Shown piece after piece: positions 15,843 to 24,800 of a stretch of DNA of 30,411 bases. The position numbers and the translations under genes were made by a program. The DNA is from Candidatus Zipacnadia bacterium (lineage in GTDB: Bacteria > Armatimonadota > Zipacnadia > Zipacnadales > Zipacnadaceae). The notes beneath the pieces were generated by a model. The model was not told the DNA's origin. It saw only the letters and a list, made by a program, of their open reading frames with translations, and did not search any database. Numbering within the stretch: position 1 is the first letter of the stretch; each line of letters starts with the position of its first letter. The stretch spans positions 1 to 30,411 of the forward strand of contig JALGTD010000001.1 of the NCBI GenBank assembly GCA_029821515.1, given 5' to 3'.

Positions 15843-17210
15843 ATGAAAATACTGTTGATATTTCCGAGATTCAAATACCCGTGCGGAGATCCACCTCTGG
15901 GCGTAGCCTATCTGGCCTCAGTGGCGCGGCAAACAGGCGCCGAAGTTGAAATCTTTGACGCAACGTTCGTCAAGTATCCGCTAGCCGTGCTGCGCGAGAA
16001 GCTGCAAACAAGCCACTATGATGTGGTAGGCATAAGTGCGATGACCTCTATGCTGGCGGCGGTCGCACAGATTGCAGCATTGATTGATGAGGTCAAGCCG
16101 GAGACAACGGTTATCGTCGGGGGGCCGCACGCGACCGTAATGCCTGGCCAGACGCTAGGGCTGCCCGGTGTGGATGCAGTCGTCATTGGCGAAGCCGAAG
16201 AAAGCTGGCGACGGCTCATCGAAGCTGACCTGGATTTCACTGAGGTTTCAGGATTTTCCTATTTACGGGATGGTGAGGTTATCAGCACAGGGCCGACGCC
16301 CCTGGTCAAGGATATTGATACTATCTCCTATCCCGCCTGGGATCTGCTGCCGATGTCGCAATATCTGAACCTGTGGTACCAGTTGGATGCTGTTGCCTAC
16401 GGGCTGCGGGGCACCTCGGTAATTGCCGCGCGGGGCTGCCCGTATGACTGTAGCTACTGTCAACCGACGCTGCGGAAGCTGTTCGGTAGGCGAATCCGCT
16501 ATCGTTCGCCCGATAACATAATAGGCGAGCTTGATAAACTGAAGCAGCGCTATGATGTTGCCGGAATTATGTGGCTGGATGATACCTTCGGGCTGAATCG
16601 CACCTGGCTTACTGAATTGTGCCAGGCGCTTGTTGACTGGGACGGTGAGCTGGTTTGGGGCTGTAATCTGCGCGCTGATATCGTCGAACACGAAACGCTG
16701 GCGATGATGAAACAGGCGGGTCTGCGCATTGTCCATCTGGGCATCGAGTCGGCAACTCAGCGAATTCTTGACGAGGTGTATAATAAGGGCATTACTGTCG
16801 AGCAGGTGCGTGAAGCAGTGCATACAGCTAAGGATTTGGACTTGTGTGTGCGGGGTTATTTTATGCTGGGTGCACCCGGCGAGAGTGAGCCGGAGGTGCG
16901 TGACTCGCTACGGCTGGCTAATGAGCTGCCGCTGGATGATGTCACCTTCAGCATCACGACCCCCCTGCCGGGAACTCACCTGTATCAGCGGACTAAGCAG
17001 ATTATCGCCCGCGACTTCTCGGCATTTGACTACTACAAGAGTGCTGTCTACGACAGCGATGAGGTCTTATCCGCAAGTCGCCTGAATTGGCTGCGGAAGC
17101 TGGGGTATCTGCAGTTCTACCTGGGCCCCCGGCGTCTGTGGCGAACACTGCGCTCAGCGGCGGGCCTCTCTGGGTTGCGTAAGATGCTGGTTAAGGTCAA
17201 GCGATTTTGA
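15843..17210 (+). CDS. B12-binding-domain radical SAM protein (class B-like)
   Basis: The first ~150 residues form a B12-binding-type Rossmann domain (PPLGVAYLASVARQTGAEVEIFDA, VVGISAMTSM, IVGGPHATVMPGQTL, DAVVIGEAEESW). The radical SAM core has the cluster motif ARGCPYDCSYC with C199, C203 and C206. Later core elements include IMWLDDTFGLN, LRIVHLGIESATQRIL and YFMLGAPGE. The domain order and 455-residue length match the cobalamin-dependent class that includes BchE and hopanoid methylases, which methylate or rearrange unactivated carbons. The substrate cannot be read from the sequence. It sits tightly between two polytopic membrane proteins, so a lipid or lipid-linked glycan substrate is suggested. 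No clear Shine-Dalgarno precedes ATG 15843, which argues for coupling to the upstream gene. Confidence 0.88.
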   Translation: MKILLIFPRFKYPCGDPPLGVAYLASVARQTGAEVEIFDATFVKYPLAVLREKLQTSHYDVVGISAMTSMLAAVAQIAALIDEVKPETTVIVGGPHATVMPGQTLGLPGVDAVVIGEAEESWRRLIEADLDFTEVSGFSYLRDGEVISTGPTPLVKDIDTISYPAWDLLPMSQYLNLWYQLDAVAYGLRGTSVIAARGCPYDCSYCQPTLRKLFGRRIRYRSPDNIIGELDKLKQRYDVAGIMWLDDTFGLNRTWLTELCQALVDWDGELVWGCNLRADIVEHETLAMMKQAGLRIVHLGIESATQRILDEVYNKGITVEQVREAVHTAKDLDLCVRGYFMLGAPGESEPEVRDSLRLANELPLDDVTFSITTPLPGTHLYQRTKQIIARDFSAFDYYKSAVYDSDEVLSASRLNWLRKLGYLQFYLGPRRLWRTLRSAAGLSGLRKMLVKVKRF

Positions 17211-18949
17211 AGAGGACTATGGAAGCGAGCAAAGCAGTCAAGATAAGTCGGGCTGAATGCCATGCTGTGCTGGGGCTGGCTATTGCGGTGATGGCCCTGA
17301 CGGTATTGCCCTATGTGTATGCTATGCAGTTGGCTAACCCCGGCGAATACTTTTCCGGCTTCATCTGGGGGGTAGATGACGGCAATGTCTACCTGGCCTG
17401 GATTCGGCAGGCTGCGACAGGTAAGTGGCTGTTGGCCAATCCCTTCACTATTGCGCCGCAGGACCCGCACTTTCTTAATATCTTTCTAATCCTGTTGGGT
17501 AGATTCTCCGCTCTGACCGGTCTGGCGCCGATTGTTGTATTTCACCTGGCGCGGTTCATTGGCGGAGTGTTTCTGCTATACGCCTTTTTCCTGTTGGTAG
17601 CGGAGCTGACTTCTAGTATTAAGGTCCGCCTGACAGCGGTGGCGCTAGCAGCACTCTCGTCGGGACTGGGATGGATTGTTTATCTCCAGGCCAAGATGTC
17701 GGGGCTGCCCCTGGGCGCATGGGACGGTCTTCGTCCGATGGATGTAGCCTACGGCTGGCAGGCCCAGCCCGAAGCGGTAACCTTTCTCGCATTGCTGCTG
17801 AATCCGTTGTTCGTGACGGCGATGGGGCTGCTATGCCTGGTATTTCGGTACGGACTGCGAGCCGCTGGCCAGCCGGGCTGGCGCAACGCGCTCATCTGCG
17901 GCCTTCTGTTACTGCTTCTGGGAAATATCCACTCCTATGATGTTTTGATTGCCTATTCGGCGCTATTTGTCTGGTTCATCATCGCCGCTGGCAATGGCAG
18001 AATCTCCTGGCGAGTAGCGGTGGCCCGCTACGCTGTGATTGGCCTGCTGGGTCTGGCTGCTCCGGTGTGGGCATACTATGCCTCGCATGCCGACCCGGCC
18101 TATCTGGAGAAGGTAGCGACCTCCACTCGTTCAGCGATGCCCTGGGATTACGCGCTGGGCTACGGCCTTGTTTTTCTACTGGTGCTGGTCGGGGCAGTTG
18201 TGATCATCCGCTTGCGAAGGACAGCAACGGGCGTCGCGAATGAGAAGTTTAGTAGAAAGCTGCTTTTTCCGATAGTCTGGGCTGCTTTGGGCTTTGGGCT
18301 GCTGTACTTGCCAGTGTCATTTCAGCGCAAGCTCATCGAAGGGCTGCACCTGCCGCTGTGCCTTCTGGCAGCCGTAGCACTGGTTGAACTGCACCGACGG
18401 TTGGCCGGCCGGGTCTCATTCGCCCTGGTATTGGCTGTGTTCCTGCTACTGACTGTGCCATCGAATCTACTATTCTTGGCGGATTGCTTTGATCACCTGG
18501 CTGTCAATAACGTGGACCTGCTGCGCTACCTGATGCCTCCAGCTTATCTGTCGAAGGCTGAGAAGACGGCGTTGAATTGGCTGGAGGCTAACGCCCCGCC
18601 CGGGGCAATAGTGATGTCTTCTTCGTTGACGGGGAGCCACATTCCCGCACACACCTCCTGTCGGGTGGTGGCGGGCCATTGGGCGGAGACGCTCAACTTT
18701 GGGGAGATGCTGCGACTGGTTGGCTACTTCTACTGGCCGGGTCAGGAGGCGTTGGTGCGCCGCCAGATCCTGCGCAGGACCGGCGCCGATTTCGTCTACT
18801 ATGGTCCCCAGGAGCAGCTTCTGCAACAGGGCATGGCTGCTGGCGGACAGTTCAAACCGGATGCCGAGTGGAATCCCAGTGTTGGTCTGCCCGAGCTTGA
18901 AATAGCGTTTGTTGGCGATGGCTTGCGAATATACCGAGTACGCGAGTGA
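17207..18949 (+). CDS. Polytopic membrane protein, GT-C-like putative glycosyltransferase
   Basis: About 580 residues with roughly eleven predicted membrane helices. After the first helix the external loop contains GFIWGVDDGNVYLAWIRQA (D57-D58), like the catalytic acidic loop of GT-C glycosyltransferases. A soluble C-terminal domain of ~110 residues begins near EKTALNWLEANAPPGAIVMSS and resembles extracytoplasmic tails of such proteins. TTG 17207 overlaps the radical SAM stop as TTGA. ATG 17219 is an alternative, only 3 nt from GAAGAGG. It shares an operon with the YfhO-like and radical SAM genes. It could also be an uncharacterised membrane protein without transferase activity. Confidence 0.65.
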   Translation: MKRTMEASKAVKISRAECHAVLGLAIAVMALTVLPYVYAMQLANPGEYFSGFIWGVDDGNVYLAWIRQAATGKWLLANPFTIAPQDPHFLNIFLILLGRFSALTGLAPIVVFHLARFIGGVFLLYAFFLLVAELTSSIKVRLTAVALAALSSGLGWIVYLQAKMSGLPLGAWDGLRPMDVAYGWQAQPEAVTFLALLLNPLFVTAMGLLCLVFRYGLRAAGQPGWRNALICGLLLLLLGNIHSYDVLIAYSALFVWFIIAAGNGRISWRVAVARYAVIGLLGLAAPVWAYYASHADPAYLEKVATSTRSAMPWDYALGYGLVFLLVLVGAVVIIRLRRTATGVANEKFSRKLLFPIVWAALGFGLLYLPVSFQRKLIEGLHLPLCLLAAVALVELHRRLAGRVSFALVLAVFLLLTVPSNLLFLADCFDHLAVNNVDLLRYLMPPAYLSKAEKTALNWLEANAPPGAIVMSSSLTGSHIPAHTSCRVVAGHWAETLNFGEMLRLVGYFYWPGQEALVRRQILRRTGADFVYYGPQEQLLQQGMAAGGQFKPDAEWNPSVGLPELEIAFVGDGLRIYRVRE

Positions 18950-19025
18950 TGTCAGAGCGGATACCCAGCGCGCCGAGCCGTCGAACTTCTCAGGCTCTGA
19001 GGCGTCTATATAAGTGGAGGCTTAG

Positions 19026-20165
19026 ATGAGACGATTGTGTAATTACAAACCGCTGCTTGGCGCTATATTACTGCTGATACTGGTCGCAGTGCCAGCCGTG
19101 GCTCGCCAGTGGAGCGAGGAGTACGAAAAAAAGGTAGGCGAACAGGCAGTTGAAGCTGTCCTCAAAGACAACAAGTTGTATGAAAACGAGGAAGCTCAGC
19201 AGCATATTGAGCAGATAGTAGCGCGGCTGGTTCCCTGCACGCAGCGACCGGACCTGAAGTATACGGTTTACTTGCTCGACGATGAAGAGATCAACGCCTT
19301 CACTGTTCCGGGAGGCTACATTTTTGTCAACAAGGGTCTATTGGATGATGTCGAATCCGAGGCGCAACTGGCTGGCATAATTGCTCACGAGATGGCGCAT
19401 AATTGTACATACGACGCGCTTGACCAACTCAAGCGCGCCCAGAATATGTCTTTGGCTACGGCGGCGGCGGTGCTGATTGCTGTGGTCACGGGGCGTGGCG
19501 ATGAAGCGACATACGGGGTACTGACCGCGGGGCAGGTAGTCACCCGGGGGGTGCTGTCCACCTACTCGATTGAGATTGAGAGCCGGGCCGACGAGAATGC
19601 TGCCCGCTATCTGATAGGAGCTGATTACAATCCAGTCGGGCTACTGACGTTTATGGAGCGACTGGCGCGGGAGGAACGCCACAGGCCCAATCCCAATCTG
19701 GGCATCTTTCAGACTCACCCGCTCTCCAGGAAGCGAGTTGCCGATTTGATTGATCTGTTGAACGAGGCCGGTGTGGATATCAACCGCCGCGCGGTTACGG
19801 AGTGGGACCCGCCGGTTGTGGGAGCCGGCCAGGTCAACGCAAAACCGGTGCAGATCTTGAAGCTATGGGATCAGCGGCTGTTTGCGTTCGATTATGCACC
19901 TGATTCCACAGATGTAGAGGCGCGTGGTCAGCAGATGGTACAAGTGTTAACGGATCTGCTGCGCGAGGGCGTCGGTGCTTACGAATTTGGCCTTACCCGC
20001 GACCGTGCCGGGCACACTGCCGTAGTTGCTCGGGGGGAGATAGTGCTCACCGTGTACCGGGAAGACGCTGACTTGGCGGGCAAGTCAATCAGCGATACCG
20101 CTATTGAAGTAACGCAGAACCTCAGGCGGGCACTGTTCAAGGAGCGAATTGACCGGCTGTACTAA
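19026..20165 (+). CDS. Exported M48-family zinc metalloprotease (BepA/Oma1-like catalytic domain)
   Basis: An N-terminal signal sequence ends near PAVARQ (residues 10-27), so the enzyme probably acts outside the inner membrane. The protease domain has NAFTVPGGYIFVNKGLL, the zinc motif HEMAH (H121, E122, H125) and the third-ligand segment ESRADENAARYL. A C-terminal ~120-residue region after the protease domain is not a TPR array as in BepA, and I do not recognise it. The length is 379 residues. ATG 19026 has GGAGG 5 nt upstream. It lies 76 bp after the membrane protein gene and converges on lptA. In E. coli BepA aids or degrades misassembled LptD, so a link to outer-membrane quality control is plausible but inferred. 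Confidence 0.88.
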   Translation: MRRLCNYKPLLGAILLLILVAVPAVARQWSEEYEKKVGEQAVEAVLKDNKLYENEEAQQHIEQIVARLVPCTQRPDLKYTVYLLDDEEINAFTVPGGYIFVNKGLLDDVESEAQLAGIIAHEMAHNCTYDALDQLKRAQNMSLATAAAVLIAVVTGRGDEATYGVLTAGQVVTRGVLSTYSIEIESRADENAARYLIGADYNPVGLLTFMERLAREERHRPNPNLGIFQTHPLSRKRVADLIDLLNEAGVDINRRAVTEWDPPVVGAGQVNAKPVQILKLWDQRLFAFDYAPDSTDVEARGQQMVQVLTDLLREGVGAYEFGLTRDRAGHTAVVARGEIVLTVYREDADLAGKSISDTAIEVTQNLRRALFKERIDRLY

Positions 20166-20174
20166 TGGTGACCT

Positions 20175-20200
20175 GCCCAGGAGCTGGGCTGTTGCCAGCT
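20175..20200. terminator. Overlapping hairpins between the convergent M48 and lptA genes
   Basis: The 35-bp convergent gap holds GCCCAG-gag-CTGGGC (20175-20189), and an alternative hairpin AGCTGG (20182-20187) with CCAGCT (20195-20200) and a 7-nt loop. The second begins right after the lptA stop on the minus strand. Neither has a strong T tract. The position suggests shared bidirectional termination. Confidence 0.4.
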
Positions 20201-21022
20201 TCATTCGTTCTCGTCCCGGCGGCGGAAGGTAATGCCGCTGACGTCTCTGGCCTTCATCCACTCTTCTTCCACTGAGATCACTACCTCCGGCGCGCGGAAT
20301 TCCTCACCCTTCTTCGTGATAACGCGCACGTTTCCAGTGAGGGTGATGATATCGGTCAACTCCTCGTATACCGCCGCCTCCGCCCAGGCCGTCTTGTCCT
20401 CCTGAACGGCCTTTACCGGTCCGCTGAGCGTCATCTTCTTGACGTCGTCATTGTATTCGTACACTATCTTCGGGCAGGTGATGGTGGTCTTTTTCCGGCG
20501 GTACTCCTCGAACTTGCTGGGCTTTTCTTCTTCATCCGTAGAGCTTTCGGCTTCCTCAACCTTTTTTTGCGCCACTACTGTTACATTTCCGGTGACCGTG
20601 GCGACCTCGGTGTCGAAGTTGGCTGCCGCCAGGTCCCCGGTGATGGTCGCCTCCGGATCCACAATGCGCAAGTGACCGGTGGCCCGGGCGGTATCGTTGG
20701 CTTCATCATACCAGGCTTCGTCGCAATACATCTTGACATCCTGGTGACTGAAAGCCACACTACCGGATAGATAATACATCTCCTTGTCTGCCTCATACTG
20801 CAGCAGGTCAGCGTGCTCGATCTTGACAACGTCGTCGGCCTCAGGCTCTGTGGGGGCTTCTTCACTCCCGGGGGCCGGAGTCTGAAGTTCGGGAGGTGTG
20901 GGCGGCGCTGGGCTCTCCTCATTATCTGTGTTCTGGGCTGCTATTGGTAAAGATAGCACGACCAGTACGCACAGAAGCAGCAGCACAGCGCTGAGTGCAG
21001 TAGTCAGTTTGAAATATCTCAT
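20201..21022 (-). CDS. lptA: LptA/OstA-like periplasmic LPS-transport protein
   Basis: LptA forms the periplasmic beta-jellyroll bridge that carries lipopolysaccharide to the outer membrane. The 273-residue product has a signal peptide (LSAVLLLLCVLVVLSLPIAA) and a Pro/Glu-rich linker of ~35 residues. Repeated OstA strands follow (MYYLSGSVAFSHQDVKMYCDEAWYDEAND, ARATGHLRIVDPEATITGDLAAANF, VTGNVTVV, MTLSGPVKAVQ, ITLTGNVRVITKKGEEFRA). It is longer than E. coli LptA (185 residues). The frame extends to 21292, but ATG 21022 overlaps the lptC stop as ATGA and starts directly before the signal peptide. No lptB follows. Confidence 0.8.
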   Translation of the reverse strand: MRYFKLTTALSAVLLLLCVLVVLSLPIAAQNTDNEESPAPPTPPELQTPAPGSEEAPTEPEADDVVKIEHADLLQYEADKEMYYLSGSVAFSHQDVKMYCDEAWYDEANDTARATGHLRIVDPEATITGDLAAANFDTEVATVTGNVTVVAQKKVEEAESSTDEEEKPSKFEEYRRKKTTITCPKIVYEYNDDVKKMTLSGPVKAVQEDKTAWAEAAVYEELTDIITLTGNVRVITKKGEEFRAPEVVISVEEEWMKARDVSGITFRRRDENE

Positions 21023-21720
21023 TGTTGGCGCAGCTCCTTGAGCCTTTCTTTGGCCTCTTCGGCGTGAAAGACCATCTGAATCTTCTCCAGCCGGAAGTTG
21101 CCGGTAGCGACATTGTATTCCAGGTTGCTGCCCACTACGGTGTTCTCTCCTGCGTACATTGTGACCTGTCCCGGACATTTCACCAGATCCTGGGCTACGA
21201 AATAATCCAGGCCGCTGGTCATAATAATGGCCTGTTCGTTCTTGACCTCTACGGCACCGGGGCACAAAAGCAGTTGTTGCTCTTGATTCCAACTGAGCTT
21301 GTCCGTGGTGATGATGGCCGCTCGGTAGGAGACCACCCGCACGTTTCCGCTCACCTCAAAGTCGCGGCGGCCAGTCTGCCCGGTAATCTTGTCGGCAGTC
21401 AGACGCACCAGTGGCTCTCCTGCCTTGCCGTAGATAATGGCCTCTTCCAGACCTTTGGCTTCAATCATTTGACCGCCAGCGGCAATATGAAGTTCCCGAA
21501 GCTGGGCCTGCCAGGCCAGTTGGCCCTTCTCCATATGCTTGAGCACCGGCCTCTGGACGGTTATTCCGGGTTGCTGCTGGATCTCCGAAGGTAGGGGAGG
21601 CGCTTGTTGAGGTTGCCTGGGCCAGGTAAGTGCCACTATCACTCCCAGTACAGCGCACCCTACAATAATAACTGCGCCGATGAGCTTCCGGTTGGGTTGG
21701 CGCTGGGCCTTCTCATCCAT
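21019..21720 (-). CDS. lptC: LptC-like LPS export protein
   Basis: LptC is anchored in the inner membrane and passes lipopolysaccharide from the LptBFG transporter to LptA. The 233-residue product has one N-terminal membrane anchor (LIGAVIIVGCAVLGVIVALTW). A periplasmic region of repeated LptC/OstA-type strands follows (AWQAQLRELHIAAGGQMIEAKGLEEAIIY, VRLTADKITGQTGRRDFEVSGNVRVVSYRAAIITTDKLSWNQEQQLLLCPGAVEVKN, MTSGLDYFVAQDLVKCPGQVTM). The gene overlaps lptA by ATGA. ATG 21720 has only a weak Shine-Dalgarno. A TAGAAT -10-like element precedes it at 21733-21738. Confidence 0.8.
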   Translation of the reverse strand: MDEKAQRQPNRKLIGAVIIVGCAVLGVIVALTWPRQPQQAPPLPSEIQQQPGITVQRPVLKHMEKGQLAWQAQLRELHIAAGGQMIEAKGLEEAIIYGKAGEPLVRLTADKITGQTGRRDFEVSGNVRVVSYRAAIITTDKLSWNQEQQLLLCPGAVEVKNEQAIIMTSGLDYFVAQDLVKCPGQVTMYAGENTVVGSNLEYNVATGNFRLEKIQMVFHAEEAKERLKELRQQ

Positions 21721-21732
21721 TGTGCTGCTGAC

Positions 21733-21741
21733 ATTCTACCA
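21733..21741 (-). promoter_or_regulatory. Possible extended -10 element before lptC
   Basis: On the minus strand TGG-TAGAAT (21741-21733) matches the extended -10 form TGnTATAAT with one mismatch, 12 nt before the lptC ATG. No good -35 is visible at 16-18 bp. If used, the transcript leader would be only a few bases long. Confidence 0.25.
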
Positions 21742-21778
21742 CAAGCCGGGGTTGCTGAGAAGTATCAGTGGCCATCTG

Positions 21779-21852
21779 CCCTGGCGAGGCAAGTAGCGAT
21801 GCACGGCGTAGCAAGCTCAAAGCAGCGCCATCCTGTGCCTTGTGCGCCAGGG
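21779..21852. other. Long irregular hairpin in the gap between the large ATPase and lptC
   Basis: CCCTGGCG (21779-21786) pairs with CGCCAGGG (21845-21852). Directly inside, AGGCA (21787-21791) pairs with TGCCT (21836-21840), leaving a TGTG bulge. Further in, GAT (21798-21800) with ATC (21830-21832) and GGCG (21805-21808) with CGCC (21826-21829) extend the structure. About 20 pairs in nested order over 74 nt is more than expected by chance in a short gap. There is no T tract on either strand, so a plain intrinsic terminator is unlikely. Confidence 0.45.
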
Positions 21853-21861
21853 TGCAGGTAG

Positions 21862-24800
21862 CTATTCCTCGATCTGGAGGATGTCGTCGCTGTCCAGCTC
21901 CTGGTCGCTGCCTTCGAGCCAGGCAGCGAATAACGCCTGGGCCTCCCGTTTGGTCAGTGCCCGATCGGCCAGGGCATCACGCAGTTGGCCAAAATCGCGG
22001 GGGATGAGTGTTTTGCCGGCTAGCACGCGGTTGATGTGGCCAATCACGTCATCGGTAAGCAGCGACAGGATCTGCCGGGGACTGGGCTGGTCGGAGAGTT
22101 CGACGATAGCCTGCAGTTTGCTGGCTACCTCGGTCCTTGGCGGCAGCGCCTGGGCGTAGGTACTGAGCTTCTGGCGGAGGCCGGCAGCGCTCAGCACAGA
22201 GAAATAGTCACTCAGGCCCTCCTGAGTAGCCTCCTGCAGCTCCTGGACCGGTGGCAGTTGCAGCTCCTGCCCCAGGCGCAGGCGGCACTGCGGGCATACC
22301 GGCTGCTCGCTCAACTCCTCACTCAGGTTGGGATTGTGGCAGCAGCGGGCTATTAGGTTCTCTATGATCTCGCCAATCTGGGCGGCATCATACTCAACTT
22401 TGATATCCAGGCCCTGGAGCTGAGACAGAGCGCGGAAGTCCGGACTGGCGCGGAATCGGCGGTAGTGCTCGAAGGTCGGATTGCGGTGGGCTTGACTGTG
22501 CCAGTTGAGATAATGACGCTTATATCGGGTCAGGAATATCTGCACAGCGCGGTGGAAGGAGAGTTGGTTGCTGATTACCTCCTCGCCGCTTTCTATGGTC
22601 TCCAGTAGCTCGTCTCGGCGCCGGGGAAGCTGTCCGGTGTTGGGCAACTGCAGCATCGAGCTGGTGACATAGTGCTTAATTTTGACTAGCTCCGAGCCGA
22701 GCTGCTGGATGAATTCCTCCAAATCATCAATACGCCGCAGCAGCTTGCGCAACAGCATACTCTCATCATCATTGTTCAGGTGCGGCTCCAGCCCGGCGAC
22801 AAACTCACTGATGCCCTCGGAGCTGGCCTTGTTGGGATCAATCATTTCGTAGAATTCGGTAGCCGCCTCTATGTCGCGGCTGGCCTTATCCCACTGTGTG
22901 GCTGACTGATCCAGTGTCTTAATCAGCTTGTCGAGTTGCTGGTTGATTTGGCTCAAGCGGTTCAGTTGCTGCTGTCGGGCAACGACCAACTCTTGCCATA
23001 TCTGATGCTGAGTGCGGAGGCTGGGAGCAGAGATACCTCTATCAAGCACCGCCCGGACCACCTTGCTTAACGCTTGCCAACTGCTCAGCGCCAGCAGGGC
23101 CGGCCGGGCCAGGTAACGCACGTGGGCGGCGAAGGGTAGCTCAATCTGCTCAAAGCGCAGCGCCTGCCGGTCGGTATCAAGCGCGACCAGGTATCCCAGT
23201 CGTACTAGCACCGCTGCGGTCAACTCGAATAGATGGGGCGGCAGCCCGAGTGGCGACTTGAGCAAGTGCTGGGCCAGGTCGACACACGACAGTGGTCGGC
23301 CCTGCTCGTGTTGGGGTGTTTGGTCGCGCTGGCGGATGCGCCTCATAATCTCATCAGCTACTGCACTGTCCGAGACCTCGATTTGCACCTTATCTGCTTC
23401 GGCCTCTATGAGATCGAGTGGCGCGAGGAAGGCTTCGGCTAGCTCGCGGATGCTGGAGCCGGCGGGAGCAGTGACTTCTCCGGGCGCAATCAGTCCAGCG
23501 ACCAGGCGGTTAATTTGGTTTTCGCTGGTCAGGACGCGCCGTGGTGCAATGGACGGGAAATTCGGGAACAAGGCAGCGAGGCTGGGCGCAGCAATCTGGG
23601 CCAGGCTTGCGGGCCAATCACCGGCAGTGGCCGGTAATTGGTCGCTGGGTACAGTATCGCCGCTGAGCGTTGATATATCTCCATTGTAGTAGGCTTCGGA
23701 GACGATCTGGCGCAGTTGGTTCTCCAGCGTCATACGCTCCTCTATCAGGCGTCCGCGCCACGCTCCCTGCAGTTCGACATCGGGGGGCGGTTGTTGGACA
23801 AGCTGGTGGCAGGCCGCACATTCTTTGGCAATATCCACCTCTTTAGCGGTCAGCGGCCGGGGCAGCCACGCCATTAATCCGCTGTGCCAGCGGGCTTTGT
23901 CGGCTACTTGCTGTAAGTGCGACCAGGCTTCCTGCTGCTCGGACACTCGCACCAGCTCCCCCAGAAAGATCTGGCAGTCTTCGGGTGTGGCTGGATCGGC
24001 CAATTCTGCAGCGCAGGCCTGCAGTTGGGAGAGCGTGAGGCTGGCCAGGTTGGCAGTCTGGGCGGCCACCGAGCGGAGGGTATTCTCCCAGGTGACCTCG
24101 TAGGGCTGTTTGCGCGTCAGTTCGGCGAGCGGGAAAGCAGGACTGTCAGAGGCGGCTACTATCCGCTGCCACAGGCGCGAGTCGTCATTTGCGAAGGTGG
24201 CTTTAACAGCGTTCAGCCGCTGGCGCACCAGATTGGTGAGGTTAGTGTGAGCGTCAATCAGGTAGATGGAAGATTCAGGTTCGGGTCCCCGGCGAACATC
24301 CACGTAATTGCTGGACAGGTGCAGAACTTCGAGCAGTTGGCGGGCTTGCTGGGCAGACAGGCGGGCGGCGCCATTTTCGTCCACGCCCAGGGATTCGGCA
24401 ATGGTTGTTGCCGCGGAGGGCACATTGCCCAGGCGCAGTACTATCATTGCTCTAATTACATCCAGGGCTAACTGGGGATCTTCGGGCACAAGCTGGTCAA
24501 TATTGCGCTGGTAGAAGTCGAGCACTTCATTGAAGTAGGCGTTGGCCTCAGGGTGTGAACCGGTTGCAGTGCGAACGTAGTCTACCAGCTCGGCTGGGCC
24601 GATGAGCCGGAAGTCAATACGGTCCGAGAAGGCCCGCAACCCACCGGTATGGTCTGGTGCAGCAGCAAATTGCAGTAGGCCGTCGGCGGCTCTCCCATAG
24701 CGCCCGATGATAGCCTGAATGCATTGATGAGCCAGGGGGTGGAGTGGATAGGTCTGCTCGAGCTGCTCGGCGTTGAAGCTGGCCTCGCCGAAGGCTGTTT

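Noticed and set aside
18950..19025. Glycine-riboswitch-like words (CGCCGA...TTCTCAGG) before the M48 gene
   Set aside because: The gap is under 80 nt, the conserved aptamer 5' half is missing, and the downstream gene has no link to glycine. A 7-bp TCAGAGC/GCTCTGA repeat with a 35-nt loop is also too weak to call.
23790..23835. CAACH (CxxCH) in the large ATPase, as a c-type haem site
   Set aside because: The protein has no signal peptide and no cytochrome features. A cytoplasmic ATPase would not receive covalent haem, so the motif is incidental or metal-binding.
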